Shown here piece after piece: positions 28,239-38,732 of a stretch of DNA of 64,000 nucleotides. This DNA is from Gracilaria domingensis. Taxonomy: Eukaryota > Rhodophyta > Florideophyceae > Gracilariales > Gracilariaceae. A model generated the notes under the pieces. That model made no database searches and was not told where the DNA came from. It saw only the letters and a list, made by a program, of their open reading frames with translations. The position numbers and the translations under genes were made by a program. The stretch spans positions 558,001 to 622,000 of the forward strand of contig VCMS01000001.1 in assembly GCA_022539475.1 (NCBI GenBank), read 5' to 3'. Every line of letters starts with the position of its first letter. Position 1 is the stretch's first letter.

Positions 28239-29585
28239 TCAGGTACGGGTTCTTGGCATGTAGCCCGCCTCTTCGAGAAACGGTTCGTTCTCAAACACTG
28301 ACATTCGTTCCTTCCTCTTCCGCAGCAAGTGGACTGCCATTAACTCCAGCAGAATTCCTACCACAATACTGACGACAGATAAGACAACAAAAACTACTCC
28401 GATGTCTCTAAACTGCGATTTTCCAACACATGATGCAGACCATACTTCTATTTCACCAAAAGTTCCATTCCCAAGATGGTATGCAATGGTCTCTGATCGT
28501 CTCCCATTCCCTGCCTGCATCAATTCTATACCCTTGATGAGGAATGGCAAAACAGACACGATATCAGTAAATAGGATGTACACGACTATACTGAACGTGC
28601 TACGATCACCAAAAAAGGTTCCAGGCACAATTGTCATGATAAGTGGCAATGCTAAAATAGCAACATTGGAAGGTACCAGAGAATCATCTGCTTGCTCAAT
28701 TCTGAGGTCGTTAAGACGTAGTGCTTCGTTCACAGCCGGGTTATTTTCCATTTGCATGCTAGTATGTGAAGCCAGTGGACTTCTAGCACCCCATCGAGAA
28801 AAGAGGGTGGTGGAACGCTCCCAAGGGCCTCGTGTGATTTCACTGTTATTTTCTAAGACTAGTTTAGGTTGTATCATCTCTAGGCTCCTAGAAAAGTCTT
28901 CCCGGACCCATTCTTCAACGTATTGGCGATGAAAGTCAGGGACATTATTATCAACAGGATGGTTTGTCATCGAAGTTCGAACAAACAGTCGATTGTTCTT
29001 TCGGTATGCTGAGAAGTTCTCAACCGAACATCTCTGAGAACCCCGCTGAAGAGACCAGTCAGCTTGTGCAAAGTTCGTTTTCCACTCCTTAATTCCGGAG
29101 TTTGCGGGAGCGTCATGAATAGAGCCAAGAGCTTTTGAAGTTGCCCTCACGTAATCGTGGACAATCCTCTCGGCATCGTTCTGAAGACTCTTCGACAGGT
29201 CACCAACTTCAACGGCTTGGGTCATTACGATTTCCATGGGGCATGTGCCGTCGAAAGCCTCATGTGGAATTTGTCGCTTTTCGGCGGCATCAGGAGCCAT
29301 AACAACCCATTCTGTGAAACCAAATAGATTACACGGGTCTGGTCGATTCTCCCTTCGTTCATCGAACAGTTCTACCAGTGTTTTCAAGAGTTGAATTCCG
29401 CCTTCGGTAGCTTCTCGGTACTGGGAGTCCGAGCGCAGCTTTGCTGCCGTAGAGGAGTTCGTAGAAATGGACAAGTAACGTGGGATTGGCCACAGAGGAT
29501 GATCGAAAGGTGGTTGTATGCTGCGGACATCTTGCACTGCGAAAACATGTAGAGCGAAGAAGAGGAGGAAGAAAAGATACCTCAT
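28239..29585 (-). CDS. hypothetical secretory-pathway membrane protein
   Basis: 448 residues from the ATG at 29585. Clear signal peptide at 1-17 (MRYLFFLLFFALHVFAV), then a luminal/extracellular region of about 290 residues with several N-x-S/T sites (for example ISTNSS, ENFS, ENNS) and scattered cysteines. Three hydrophobic segments follow, roughly 310-325 (NVAILALPLIMTIV), 334-355 (FSIVVYILFTDIVSVLPFLIK) and 395-425 (IGVVFVVLSVVSIVVGILLEL). A short basic tail follows (LRKRKERM). The loop between the second and third contains ASCVGKSQF. Likely an ER/Golgi or plasma-membrane protein. I do not recognise the family. Confidence 0.75.
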   Translation of the reverse strand: MRYLFFLLFFALHVFAVQDVRSIQPPFDHPLWPIPRYLSISTNSSTAAKLRSDSQYREATEGGIQLLKTLVELFDERRENRPDPCNLFGFTEWVVMAPDAAEKRQIPHEAFDGTCPMEIVMTQAVEVGDLSKSLQNDAERIVHDYVRATSKALGSIHDAPANSGIKEWKTNFAQADWSLQRGSQRCSVENFSAYRKNNRLFVRTSMTNHPVDNNVPDFHRQYVEEWVREDFSRSLEMIQPKLVLENNSEITRGPWERSTTLFSRWGARSPLASHTSMQMENNPAVNEALRLNDLRIEQADDSLVPSNVAILALPLIMTIVPGTFFGDRSTFSIVVYILFTDIVSVLPFLIKGIELMQAGNGRRSETIAYHLGNGTFGEIEVWSASCVGKSQFRDIGVVFVVLSVVSIVVGILLELMAVHLLRKRKERMSVFENEPFLEEAGYMPRTRT

Positions 29586-31021
29586 GAGCAAAGTCGAGGT
29601 GTGAACTTGATTAACTTCACGGGATCAAGCGATGAGGAGAAGCGTTCAGTTCAGAGTGCGTGGTTCAGAGTTTTTAAGATGCCCGACAAACTTGTGAGCT
29701 CGTAGACTCTGTCAGAGTTGGGGTTTCCAACTTGCAATGAACTTGAGATGGCCATAACTTCAGCTAAGCTTTACAAACAGGAAGAAAGCCGTGACGCGAG
29801 AAAGGTCCATTGACCGCATTTAGCTTCAAACTCAAACTCATTTTGGTTTCGATGAGACTCATGTAAGTCGAAAAAGGTCATCTTGCAAGGAAGGCTAACC
29901 AGTTGTGGAGTTGTGGATACTGCTTAGGAGGTCTATCTGTTATGTGCTTCGTAACTCGCACAATGCGCTGAACGGTGTGGTTGCTGCATACGATGACAAA
30001 CGACGATCAGTCAAAAAGCTACGTGTGTATGAAATTTGCGGGCGCAGATCTGTAAACATCAAGCTGTGTCGTGCTCTGGGCGCTGGTTTCAGTTTCTGTC
30101 ATGATGGTGGGCAGCTACTCGCACGGAAAAAGAGGCCGCATACATATGATTTACGCACCAGCAGCGGTAGATCATAAACCAGACTGATACACACTCAGGA
30201 ACGAGGAGCAGTTTGCCTTCATGTGAGTAACGAAGGTTCCCTGTATGAATGAATGACGGTTCAAAGTGTGGACACGAAGAAGGCGCCAGCACCCACACGT
30301 AAGGTTGCAGTCCTGCAGAGTTACGCACGTGGGTTGGTTTGTCCGTCCGCTGAGGGCTTTAGCGCCTGAGACAGCCTGTAACTTAAATCTGACAAGGTTG
30401 CGGCCCTCGTGTGTCGCACAGCAAAGCAAGTCAGCGTGGACGAGAATGCTGACGTTGCTAGCATGATGGTAGTAAGGCTGCCGTGTTACTCATCCAGGGC
30501 TCTGCTGATGAGGGCCAGGGGAGAGAGAGGGACAGTAAGCTTCGTCTCGGGCCCGGGCGCTTGGGGGTTGGAAAGAGATATGTTAGCTGGACCAGTTGCC
30601 CCGGTGCAATCTCGAAGGACTTTGCGCGAGCAGAGTTGGCGGAAATCACGTGCAGCTGCCGTGCACGACGCCGTCAACGGTACCGCCGCCCCGCCCCGCC
30701 GCGCCGGTTCGACGCCTGCGCGTCCCGCGGCAACGAGCCAAGCGCAAGCCGCCAAAGAGCAAACGCCAACGTGAGCACGGCATAGCGCGCGCTCACAGTT
30801 ACAGCAAACTGCATCATAGCCAAGCGCCGCCGGCGCCGCGTCCACTTGCCTCCCGCCAGGTGGCCCCATCGCGCATTCAGGACAGCTGCCCGAAATTCCG
30901 CCAGTCCGTTCGCAGCTCGCGACCCCCCAGCCCTGTTTACATACTTCCAACAGACTGCTAGCTCCTCCCCCCCCCCTCGGCGTGCTTCTTCTCGTTCGGC
31001 GGCCGCCCTCACGTCGGTCGT
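29586..31021. other. intergenic, GC rises towards the right
   Basis: Divergent region. The right 500 nt are GC-rich with composition-driven ORFs on both strands, and a C10 run (30967-30976) sits 45 nt before the TBC gene start. No gene supported. Confidence 0.45.
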
Positions 31022-31101
31022 ATGCCGCCCCCATCGCTTTCACAGCCGCTTGTTCTCACGCGCGAGGCTGCTCCCATGCCGCTCGCGTTGCGGGTGCACA
31101 T

Positions 31102-31137
<36 letters not shown>

Positions 31138-32233
31138 GTCTTCTGCGGCCTATCGCTCGCCGCCGCCGCCGCCGCCGCCCCTAGACGCTGATTTGCACAC
31201 GCGTGAGTTTCATGTATTGCTTGATGCCGATGCCGCCGTTGACGAGACCAAGCTTCGTCGCGCCGCTTCGTCCGGAGTGCCTCCACACATGCGCCAGCGT
31301 GTATGGAAGCTTCTGTTGGGCGTTTCGTCCTTTGATACCGCAGACGACCTTGCGCTGCACCTCAACCGCACTCACTCTTATAATGCATATAGCGCTGCCA
31401 TCGATCCTGATGACTACATCCCCAGTCGCATACGGCGCGTGCTGAAGAGGTCCCGCACTGCGTATCAACCGCTTTCCCGTCATGACCACCGCGTGCGCCA
31501 CGGCTCCTCGAGTGGCGAAAGTTATGATGGCGACGACGATGATGAGGACTCTGTCGACGCTCATCGCCCTTCTACTCCGGTATCTTCATCCCGCAATTTC
31601 CCCCTTCCCTCATCCACCTATGGGAAGACCACTCAGCGCAAGCGACACCAAGCTGTGGACCGCGAAGTCCAGTCAAAGTTCATACGCGTTATAACCACCT
31701 ACCTCGAGACAGCCCCCGCTGACGTTCAGTTTCACGACGACATGGTGTATCTCTGCGCCCCGTTCATAGAGATCATGCCTACCGAGGCAGACGCCTTTCA
31801 CGCCTTCACTGTTCTCATGAGGACATGTCAACACCTGTACACGGAACAAGGACTCAAGGAAGCTGTTGCGGACTTCAATCTCATGTTTCGAGACATGCAT
31901 CCTATCCTGTATGACAAATTTGTCGTGGAGGAGGTCGATATGAATCGTTTCGTATGCCAATGGTTACGTGGGCTGCTGGTTCATCAACTACCGCGTCGAT
32001 GTTTGCTTCGGCTGTGGGATTCCTATTTTGCTAATCTTGCAAAAGATGCTCTCGCTTTGCACCCATTCGTCTGTCTCGTCTTCATCGAACTTCTGGATCA
32101 GGAACTGGAAGAGTGTGACGATTCTGAACGCATTCTGAGTGTTCTTGGAAAGTTGCCGGCCACGGATATCGATCATGTAATTGCTCATGCTCATACTGCA
32201 AGAGAACGGCTTCGGGAAAAAGGCATCGTGTGA
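31022..32233 (+). CDS. TBC-domain protein with degenerate catalytic fingers
   Basis: 403 residues. The N-terminus has an 11-residue poly-Gln (CAG repeats) and a poly-Pro run. The TBC fold starts about residue 85 with the RxxxW motif (PPHMRQRVWKLLLG) and continues through HAFTVLMRTCQHLYTE, HPILYDKFVVEEVDM and LPRRCLLRLWDSYFAN (the family WD box) to the C-terminal helices. TBC proteins normally activate Rab-GTPase hydrolysis using an Arg finger (IxxDxxR) and a Gln finger (YxQGM). Here the Gln-finger position reads QFHDDM and no IxxDxxR is visible; an acidic, disordered insert (GDDDDEDS) replaces that region. It is therefore probably a non-catalytic TBC protein. A relationship to TBC1D7 (TSC-complex subunit, which also lacks both fingers) is conceivable from the start of the domain, but only weakly supported. 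Confidence 0.82.
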
Positions 32234-32839
32234 TCAACCACATGGAGTTAAACCGTCACTGTCACATCTTTCTCAATTGCCCCTTGTATTTGAGTAATTT
32301 CTCTTGTAGTACATCCTAGCAGACCCCCGTTGTCTTCGTCTGTTATTACAATCTCCTCAAGAACTTTTCACTCGAGAGTGCATCTCATTTCCGCTGACGT
32401 TCCTTCTCCGTTTTTCCCACAGCACATCGCTTAAGGCGATGACTTACGCTGGATGTTGCTTTTCCGTTATATCTTTGTCGCTTCAAGCGCCAGATGACGT
32501 CAGGCGCCATTTGTTTTCAGAGCTCAAGACGGATCCGCAGCGCTTGAAAGCCGATTCCGTGACATGTTCTTGGAGCAAAAGCCAACAGAGCGCACACACT
32601 TAGAGACACAAGAATATTTGTGCGTCAGCAATCTTAAACATAAAGGTTATACATAGCTCAGAAAACAAAGACGATGCAGACCCGCATCAAACGCTCACTC
32701 TTACTGTAACCAACAGCATCGTGTATATAACTCTACATATTATAACAACGCGGCATCTCTACCAAGTTTTACAACCAATCTTGCTCTTTGTCTCTTTCAG
32801 GGCGCTGGCGTAACGTTTGCAAAGTAAAGCCCACCTCAT
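32234..32839. other. convergent intergenic, nothing recognised
   Basis: About 600 nt between the TBC gene and NAC-alpha (convergent). No ORF or strong repeat seen. Confidence 0.5.
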
Positions 32840-33490
32840 TTAGTTCATTGTCAGACCCATAATGGCGTCCACAACATCCTTGTTACTCTTCTTAAGCGCC
32901 TTAACGGCCTTGGCTCGTGACACATCGGCTTGTGACATGACCAATTCGATATCCTTTGCCTCCAGATCGCTCTCGTCCAAATCTCCTTCGTCCTCGTCTT
33001 CTTCCATGGCCGCTGAATCGGTGCCTGGTGCTGCTGCGTTCACCGGATTCATCTCCGGGATCCTGAACTGTTCTGCTGCACGGTTCTGCGCCACGGCGGA
33101 TAGATCCTCAATCTTGGCTTCCCCGAATATGATGTATGTGTCAGATTGGGGTGATTTGTACACTTCGGGCTTAGATATGACGAATAGGTAGTTTTTATTC
33201 TTCTTGACAGTCACACGGGTTACGCCGGAGACAGATTTCAACCCAAGCTTCTGAAGAGCTTTGCGGCTCTTTTTCTCAGCGCGTGAGTGCTTGACCTCGC
33301 CTTCCTCTTCACCATCCGCTTCGATAGCAGTGGCGCCCGCAATAGAGGAGGGATCGAACTTGGCACCTTGACCCGTAGCGGCATCGGCCGGCAAAGTGTA
33401 CTCTGGCGCTGCCTCAGCCTCTTCGACATCCTCCGTTACCACGGTCTCGGAGGGCTTGTCTTCCATAATTACTTCCTTCACTTCGGTCAT
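32840..33490 (-). CDS. NACA: nascent polypeptide-associated complex subunit alpha
   Basis: Ribosome-associated chaperone subunit (EGD2 in yeast) that, with beta-NAC, shields nascent chains and controls SRP access. 216 residues. Acidic N-terminus, then the NAC domain (about 70-140): SRAEKKSRKALQKLGLKSV, VTRVTVKKNKNYLFVISKPE, SDTYIIFGEAKIEDLS. An Ala/Met/Glu/Asp linker follows, and a C-terminal UBA domain (about 178-216): IELVMSQADVSRAKAVKALK then NKDVVDAIMGLTMN. Length and domain order are textbook. The codon choice and open frame are uninterrupted; no intron seen. Divergent from MRG15 with a 774-bp intergenic region. Confidence 0.97.
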   Translation of the reverse strand: MTEVKEVIMEDKPSETVVTEDVEEAEAAPEYTLPADAATGQGAKFDPSSIAGATAIEADGEEEGEVKHSRAEKKSRKALQKLGLKSVSGVTRVTVKKNKNYLFVISKPEVYKSPQSDTYIIFGEAKIEDLSAVAQNRAAEQFRIPEMNPVNAAAPGTDSAAMEEDEDEGDLDESDLEAKDIELVMSQADVSRAKAVKALKKSNKDVVDAIMGLTMN

Positions 33491-34264
33491 TTTCGGTTAG
33501 TCAAAGTCAATATAGGCTAGTCTTCAAGAGGCAGCTGCAATCGATACGATCACAGCGGGCTACACTAACAGCGATAGCGTGGTTGTAGCTGCCGGGGATG
33601 TGGGTTTGTAGGCGGCGACGATCACCTGGCGGCATGGATCAAAAACAGAAACACAGAACATCAGCTGGTTGTGATCGGTTCTGAAGGGGTACGTAAATGG
33701 ATCACTAATCGTAAACCCTTTTTTGGATCATATCACTCCTTTTTCTCGTTACATCTGGATTGCAAGTTCACCTTTGCACGGTGCATCCTTCAGTGAACAT
33801 CACCACGCATCAAGAAGTTGAAAACAGTCAATCGGTTGCGGCGATCGCCATCCAAAAGTTGGTACGTTCAGGACCGTCGTATCTTTGTACGTCTTCGTCA
33901 GACCGCAGCATACAATAGTCACCAATAACGAATTCAGACTTCATCACCAGTGCAAGACCGTAACCATTTCTCGTTGACACTTCCAACTGAAATCATAAGA
34001 AAAGTCTGTCGTACCCCGGCGACACTAGGACCTAGTCTGTCCGGACTGTGAAGCTTGCTTTCTTGCCCATGCTAATATAGCTGTCTGAGAAGTGCTTTCT
34101 AATGTGATACTCCTTGATACTGGAACAAGGAAGAGTCCGAAACCAATTGAAAGCCAAAAGTATCAAACAACGCACACGCCTTGCTCACTTCTTGCAAAAG
34201 ACTCCTTGACTGCTTCTCGTTGGGCCTTCAAGACCTAAAACAGGCGCCGCCTCAATAATCTTGG
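33491..34264. other. divergent intergenic (NAC-alpha / MRG15)
   Basis: Presumed bidirectional promoter region. No TATA box is obvious near either start and no ORF or repeat was recognised. Confidence 0.45.
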
Positions 34265-35137
34265 ATGCAAATGGCAAAACTACCAGACCATGACCGGCCG
34301 ATCCCGTCTGACACAGATTTTGAGGTTAACACACTTGTGCTTGCGTTTCACGGAAACTTATTGTACGAAGCGACTATTTTGAGCATAGATCGGGAACCCG
34401 AACAACCCCGCGCTCATGCGTACTTAGTTCATTTTCATGGGTGGAAGAAGTCATGGGATGAAAAAGTCCCTGCGAATCACGTATTTCAGCACAATGACGA
34501 CAACTTGTTGATTGCACATCGGCTGCTAGACGGAGCAAATCGAATGCGTCAACAGGCCGTACAGGCGTTGCAGCCCTCGGAAAACGAGAAGGAGAGTCGG
34601 CCGCTGGCGGATAAGAACAACTCAAGCGCATCGTCCCCAAGTCAACTATTTCAGATTCCGCCAGGTTTGCAGAGGCAGTTGGTGGATGACTGGGACGCGA
34701 TTACAAGAGAAAACAGACTTGTACCTCTACCACGCCCGCTTACGGTTCAAGCGCTCTTGCAAAAATGGGTTGGAGGACGACGCCAGTCATCCGATAAAGC
34801 CGCCCGAGAAGTTGCCGAAGGCTTGCAAATATATTTCGATGCCGCGCTGCCGATGATACTGCTCTATCACTTCGAAAGAAAACAATATAGAGATCGTGTG
34901 GAGACGTCTGACAAACCCCCCAGTGCCATCTACGGACCTGAACACTTACTGCGTCTATTGTTCAAGCTTCCTTTTATTCTTGAAGAAGGACCTATGGAGC
35001 GGGAAAAGTTGGAATCTATAGCAGAGAAGGTTAACGAACTCGCAAAGTACATGCAAAAACACGGCAAAGCGCTTTTCCAAAACGAATACGACCCTGCCCC
35101 AGAGACATATATAAGAACGGCCACCGAATGTCAATGA
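34265..35137 (+). CDS. MRG15: MRG15/Eaf3-type chromatin protein (chromo-like barrel plus MRG domain)
   Basis: Subunit of NuA4-type histone acetyltransferase and Rpd3S/Sin3 deacetylase complexes; the barrel reads H3K36 methylation. 290 residues. N-terminal chromo-barrel (about 15-80): LVLAFHGNLLYEATILSI and YLVHFHGWKKSWDEKVP, with the aromatic-cage pattern Y/F-H-G-W-W-D-E of the family. A Ser-rich linker follows. The MRG domain runs about 125-285: PPGLQRQLVDDWDAITRE, PLPRPLTVQALLQKW, YFDAALPMILLYHFERKQY, YGPEHLLRLLFKLPFIL. All core blocks are in order; the size is slightly below animal MRG15. Nuclear. Confidence 0.95.
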   Translation: MQMAKLPDHDRPIPSDTDFEVNTLVLAFHGNLLYEATILSIDREPEQPRAHAYLVHFHGWKKSWDEKVPANHVFQHNDDNLLIAHRLLDGANRMRQQAVQALQPSENEKESRPLADKNNSSASSPSQLFQIPPGLQRQLVDDWDAITRENRLVPLPRPLTVQALLQKWVGGRRQSSDKAAREVAEGLQIYFDAALPMILLYHFERKQYRDRVETSDKPPSAIYGPEHLLRLLFKLPFILEEGPMEREKLESIAEKVNELAKYMQKHGKALFQNEYDPAPETYIRTATECQ

Positions 35138-35282
35138 TACATATGTACCAAAGGGCCCAATGAGTTTTTCATGGGGTAAACTGGTACTGTAGTTTTGTTC
35201 GCAAGAAGTCTTTGTTACACAGAACGCCTTTGTACGCACGAAATTTAATGGAGTCAAGGAGAAAAGAAAATCTCCCACTTTG

Positions 35283-36290
35283 CTACGATGATTCTCGAAG
35301 CGGTTTACCAGAGCGTAGCAAAGACTGAAAGTGGTTTGACTCCGACCACCGCTTTAGTTCCCGAGCGCGTAAAATGGGCAATGGATGTGTACTTGATAGT
35401 GTCATTGATTGGCGCAAAAAGTTCCCAAGACCCGTTTTTGATTCTTCATCGAACTGATCAGCTTGAGCCAAAAACTCATCTAGGTCCATCTCGTCTGAAT
35501 ACTTTGACACGCCACCCGTGAGTTTCATGAGGGCGGACATGGCAACGTTCTTATCCTGCATTACGAGCAGCATTGCTCGATCGCATGTTAATTCTGCTGC
35601 TCGCTGCCACGCCAGTAACTGCCTGTTCAACACTTCGTAAACGATGCTTCCGAGAGTGTTTCCCAATGTCGATGACGAGAGTAGAAGCAGGAGGTTAGCC
35701 ATTGTGACCCATACACCGTGCTCGCTCTTCAAATGTCCTAACTCGTGAGCGAGAACGGCTTGCAACTCTTGGGGCGTAACAAGCTCAATAAGTGATGAAT
35801 GCACAACTATGAACGGCTTGTTTCCCTGTACGGCAAGTGTGTACGCATTCGGCACTGGGTTTTGGCGAACGTAGAGTTGAGGAACTGGTACGTCTAGCAC
35901 CTCACATGCCTCTTGCAACATTGTATGCATGGATGGATATTGCTTTGCGGTTACTCTGACACCAGTAGAAATATTTTCGAAGAAGAGCATCTGCTCTGCC
36001 GTCTGTAGCACCGAGCGAAGAATCCATTCAAGACCGAAGAGAGACTTCAACACCCGTGTCGCTCGTACATCTATAGGATGACGAAACTGGTCTGGACGTA
36101 GTGACGGGAATCTCACTCGCGAGGAAATCGAATTGATGGAATTGGTTGCTGATGAAGCTGAGCTCGAAACGATTGTTGACCTTCGACAAAACCGCGAGCT
36201 CGGGCGAATTAAACGTGCTGGATTCTGGGTCGAAACGAAACTAGTTCTTGTCGGGGCTGCAAATGTTACGAAGGGAGCTACGAAAGCCAT
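35283..36290 (-). CDS. plastid M48-family metallopeptidase (PGM48-like)
   Basis: 335 residues from the ATG at 36290 (MAFVAPFVTFAAPTRTSFVS), whose first about 50 residues form a Ser/Thr/Arg-rich chloroplast transit peptide. The longer frame to 36428 starts only at GTG. The catalytic zinc motif is VLAHELGHLKSEHG (HExxH). The third ligand is probably the Glu of QRAAELTCDRAML. Diagnostic blocks for the plant plastoglobule M48 peptidase are LYVRQNPVPNAYTLAVQG and PFIVVHSSLIELVTPQELQ. One hydrophobic stretch follows the HExxH helix (ANLLLLLSSSTLGN). In Arabidopsis PGM48 acts at plastoglobules during leaf senescence; the same site here is inferred. Transcribed convergently with MRG15 across a 145-nt gap. 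Confidence 0.9.
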   Translation of the reverse strand: MAFVAPFVTFAAPTRTSFVSTQNPARLIRPSSRFCRRSTIVSSSASSATNSINSISSRVRFPSLRPDQFRHPIDVRATRVLKSLFGLEWILRSVLQTAEQMLFFENISTGVRVTAKQYPSMHTMLQEACEVLDVPVPQLYVRQNPVPNAYTLAVQGNKPFIVVHSSLIELVTPQELQAVLAHELGHLKSEHGVWVTMANLLLLLSSSTLGNTLGSIVYEVLNRQLLAWQRAAELTCDRAMLLVMQDKNVAMSALMKLTGGVSKYSDEMDLDEFLAQADQFDEESKTGLGNFLRQSMTLSSTHPLPILRARELKRWSESNHFQSLLRSGKPLRESS

Positions 36291-36947
36291 CGCGCGGAGC
36301 ACTAATATGTATGCGGCTGGCGCTTTCGTCAAAAACGCATCGATGAGGTTGAGGGTGGTTGTTGCGAACAGAGTACAGGTACTTCGTGAAGAAAGAAAGT
36401 TGGAAGGCTGGCGTGGTGAGGTCGACACATTCAGTGCGCCTGGGAACTTAGTATCGAAGGCTATCCTACCTCCTGGACTCTCTAGTAGACCAGTAAGACG
36501 ACTATAGATATCTTCCCCGCCAAGGGGCAGAACGTGAAAATGAATTAATTTATGATGGCCTTCGTTTGCACGCTACACATCACCACTCAGCGTCGGTTGA
36601 ACACGGAATTGCAGATCTTCAGCCAATTGAAGCATAGGAAAGGTATAATATCCGGAGAAGAGATCTATATGAATCTCGCAGTTGGGGATCACACCTCAAG
36701 CCATCATGGCCTCCTACGGGCTTTTAGGGAAGGATTTTGCTTGCAATGGCTTCATCATGAAGCCATTGCGAGACAAAATCCTTCCCTAGAAGCCTCGTAG
36801 AAGGCCTCTTGAACTACAAGCACACGAAAGGATAGCATCTCAGCAGTTCGTCGAAACTACAAAGTGAAACATCGGTTTTAAATTATGCTAATAGATCACT
36901 AGAACATCCTTGTAAACTTTCAGCATCCGGTCTTTCCAATGACTTCG
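36291..36947. other. intergenic containing a long hairpin
   Basis: No gene. The right-centre holds a 99-nt near-palindrome (36708-36806). The remainder is AT-balanced spacer. Confidence 0.5.
36708..36806. ncRNA. 99-nt near-perfect hairpin, candidate small-RNA precursor
   Basis: The left arm (36708-36755) and right arm (36757-36806) are complementary over about 48 positions, with two single-base bulges, one C/A mismatch and otherwise pairs or G-U wobbles. The core AGGGAAGGATTTTG pairs without error. There is almost no loop (TTCATCATGAA). It could be a MITE-like palindrome, a recently inverted duplication, or a microRNA/siRNA precursor. No transcription evidence is visible in sequence. Confidence 0.55.
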
Positions 36948-37995
36948 TTACCCTTCAACAGGAATCATGCAGACTTTAGATTTCTCCTCCTTCATCACAA
37001 AGGCCAGCATTCTGATTGTCCCATATATGGTATCAATACTAGGTGTATCCTCGCCGCATACTCGAGCCATCTCTACGACCGCGCCCATAATGGTTTCTAT
37101 TTCCATTTCGCGTCCTGCTTCAACATCTTGAAGCATCGACGTTTTATGCCTACCAACCTTCGCTGCCCCATTTACCCGTCGTTCAATTGGCAACCTCATC
37201 TTCGACCCTAGCCTATTGGCAACCTTTTCAACTTCTTTCATCATAAGAACTACGACTTCTCGACCAGCTGGTATTGTGCACAAGACATCCAAGGTCGCAT
37301 GAGTGAGAGCAGATAGAGGATTAACGGCTACAGTGCCCCATAGTTTGAGCCACATCTCACCGCGGACATCTTCGAGCACGGGAGATTTAAACCCGGCGTC
37401 GATTAGCATGGTAGAAACCCACTGAACCCTTTCTGTAGTCTGTCCATTTGGTTCTCCAATCGGAAATCGTATGCCTTCTACATGCCTAATCACTCCTGGA
37501 GACGCAACAACTGCAGCTGGGTATACCACTGTCGCAATCAGCTTTTTGGGATCTATTGAAGTCTTTAATACACCTCCAGGGTCGGCGCTCTCCACAGTTC
37601 GATTCCTAAATTCCGCGGGTCCGTTATATTCTTGGAAGTACCACCAAGGAATCCCATTTTGCGTTGCCAGCACAACAGTGTGCGGGCCTATTATATGATG
37701 AAGAGCCGGAAGTACAGCCTTGATCTGATGCATTTTCAATCCCAGAATCACAAGGTCTTGTTCTCCAGCTTCTTCGAGTGATGCTATGAACGTAGAACCA
37801 TTTGCGGATTCGACGGTGCTCCCATCCAGTTTTATCAATTTGAGAGCTCCTTCCTTCCTTTTTCATGGCAGCAAGGTGCGCACCTCGGGCAAAAAAGGCA
37901 ACATTATGACCGCGACGAGACAGCTCCACCCCTAATAGTCCTCCTATAGCCCCTGCTCCTACCACACATATCCGAGCTTTCTCGGGGTATGGCAT
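36948..37995 (-). CDS. panE: ketopantoate reductase (2-dehydropantoate 2-reductase) with a single-base frameshift
   Basis: NADPH-dependent reduction of 2-dehydropantoate to pantoate in pantothenate/CoA synthesis. The N-terminal Rossmann motif RICVVGAGAIGGLLGVELSRRGHNVAFFARG (positions 7-37) is encoded in one frame from the ATG at 37995. About 43 codons in (near 37860) the frame breaks. The rest, QDLVILGLKMHQ, VLATQNGIPWW, the catalytic KLWGTVAVNPLSALTHA and the C-terminal helices, is in the next frame to 36948. The break coincides with an A5 run in the sense strand (37859-37863 on +). Reading one A fewer joins the frames smoothly as MKRKEGALKLIKLDG. Both halves are otherwise intact, so sequencing/assembly error is likelier than decay, but a young pseudogene cannot be excluded. 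Confidence 0.85.
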
Positions 37996-38732
37996 ATTTT
38001 CATAGCCTGTCTACACAAACACTTCCAAGTAGAAATTATGAATAGCCCGGGAAGTCCGATTTAAATGTTGAAAACGATCAGACCTCAAAAAGCCAGAGCG
38101 GGAAGAAAGAAAACGGAAAATCTAACCCCTGATGCGGTGGTACGAAGGTACGGTAAGTTACCGACGGTATCCTTATATCCTTAGCCCTCCAACCGAGGGT
38201 ATTTACGGTGTGGATCACTGTCAACGAGCTGATAAAACACCAACCACGCTATGTTTCCGGTGAGGCTGGTGAGGCTATCGTGGGAGTGTTTGACAACAGA
38301 TAAACAGATACAATGGTATGGTCGTGGTGGTTTGGCCGTACTTTTACAAACTCAAAGAGGACTTACAACTGGTGTACATAAGTTCGAACTTACCCCTGGT
38401 AGATACAAGGTCTTCCTCTGCATTCCGTGTTCGTGAAGACGATTTTTGGAAACGCGTTTTACAGAATTTGAAAAGAAATAAGTCTTCACACGGCTAGAGA
38501 ATGACACAGGTCGTCAAACGCTGTGAAAACGCAGATTTCGTGCGGCTTCAAGAAAGAAGTTCTGCTTCGTTCTCGTGCTCTTTCGAAAAGGTAGCGTCAA
38601 CAGCTAAGGAATTCTCATGAGAACGCAATACCGGAAGTGGCAATAAGAGCTCGACAGGATTATCCTTCACCTGCTCATTTAGTGCTGACGACGAAGTGAG
38701 TTTCAAACACCACTCGCTTTGTGCAAACTGCC
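37996..38732. other. divergent intergenic, GTAC-rich word near 38.13 kb
   Basis: Holds a stretch GGTACGAAGGTACGGTAAGTTACCG (about 38139-38163) related to GTAC-rich words elsewhere in the window. Short ORFs on both strands are unsupported. Confidence 0.4.

Noticed and set aside
38375-38400. AAGTTCGAACTT as a possible tRNA T-loop (B box)
   Set aside because: It is a simple palindrome; no acceptor, D-arm or anticodon arm could be folded around it. No tRNA, rRNA or CRISPR was found in the window.
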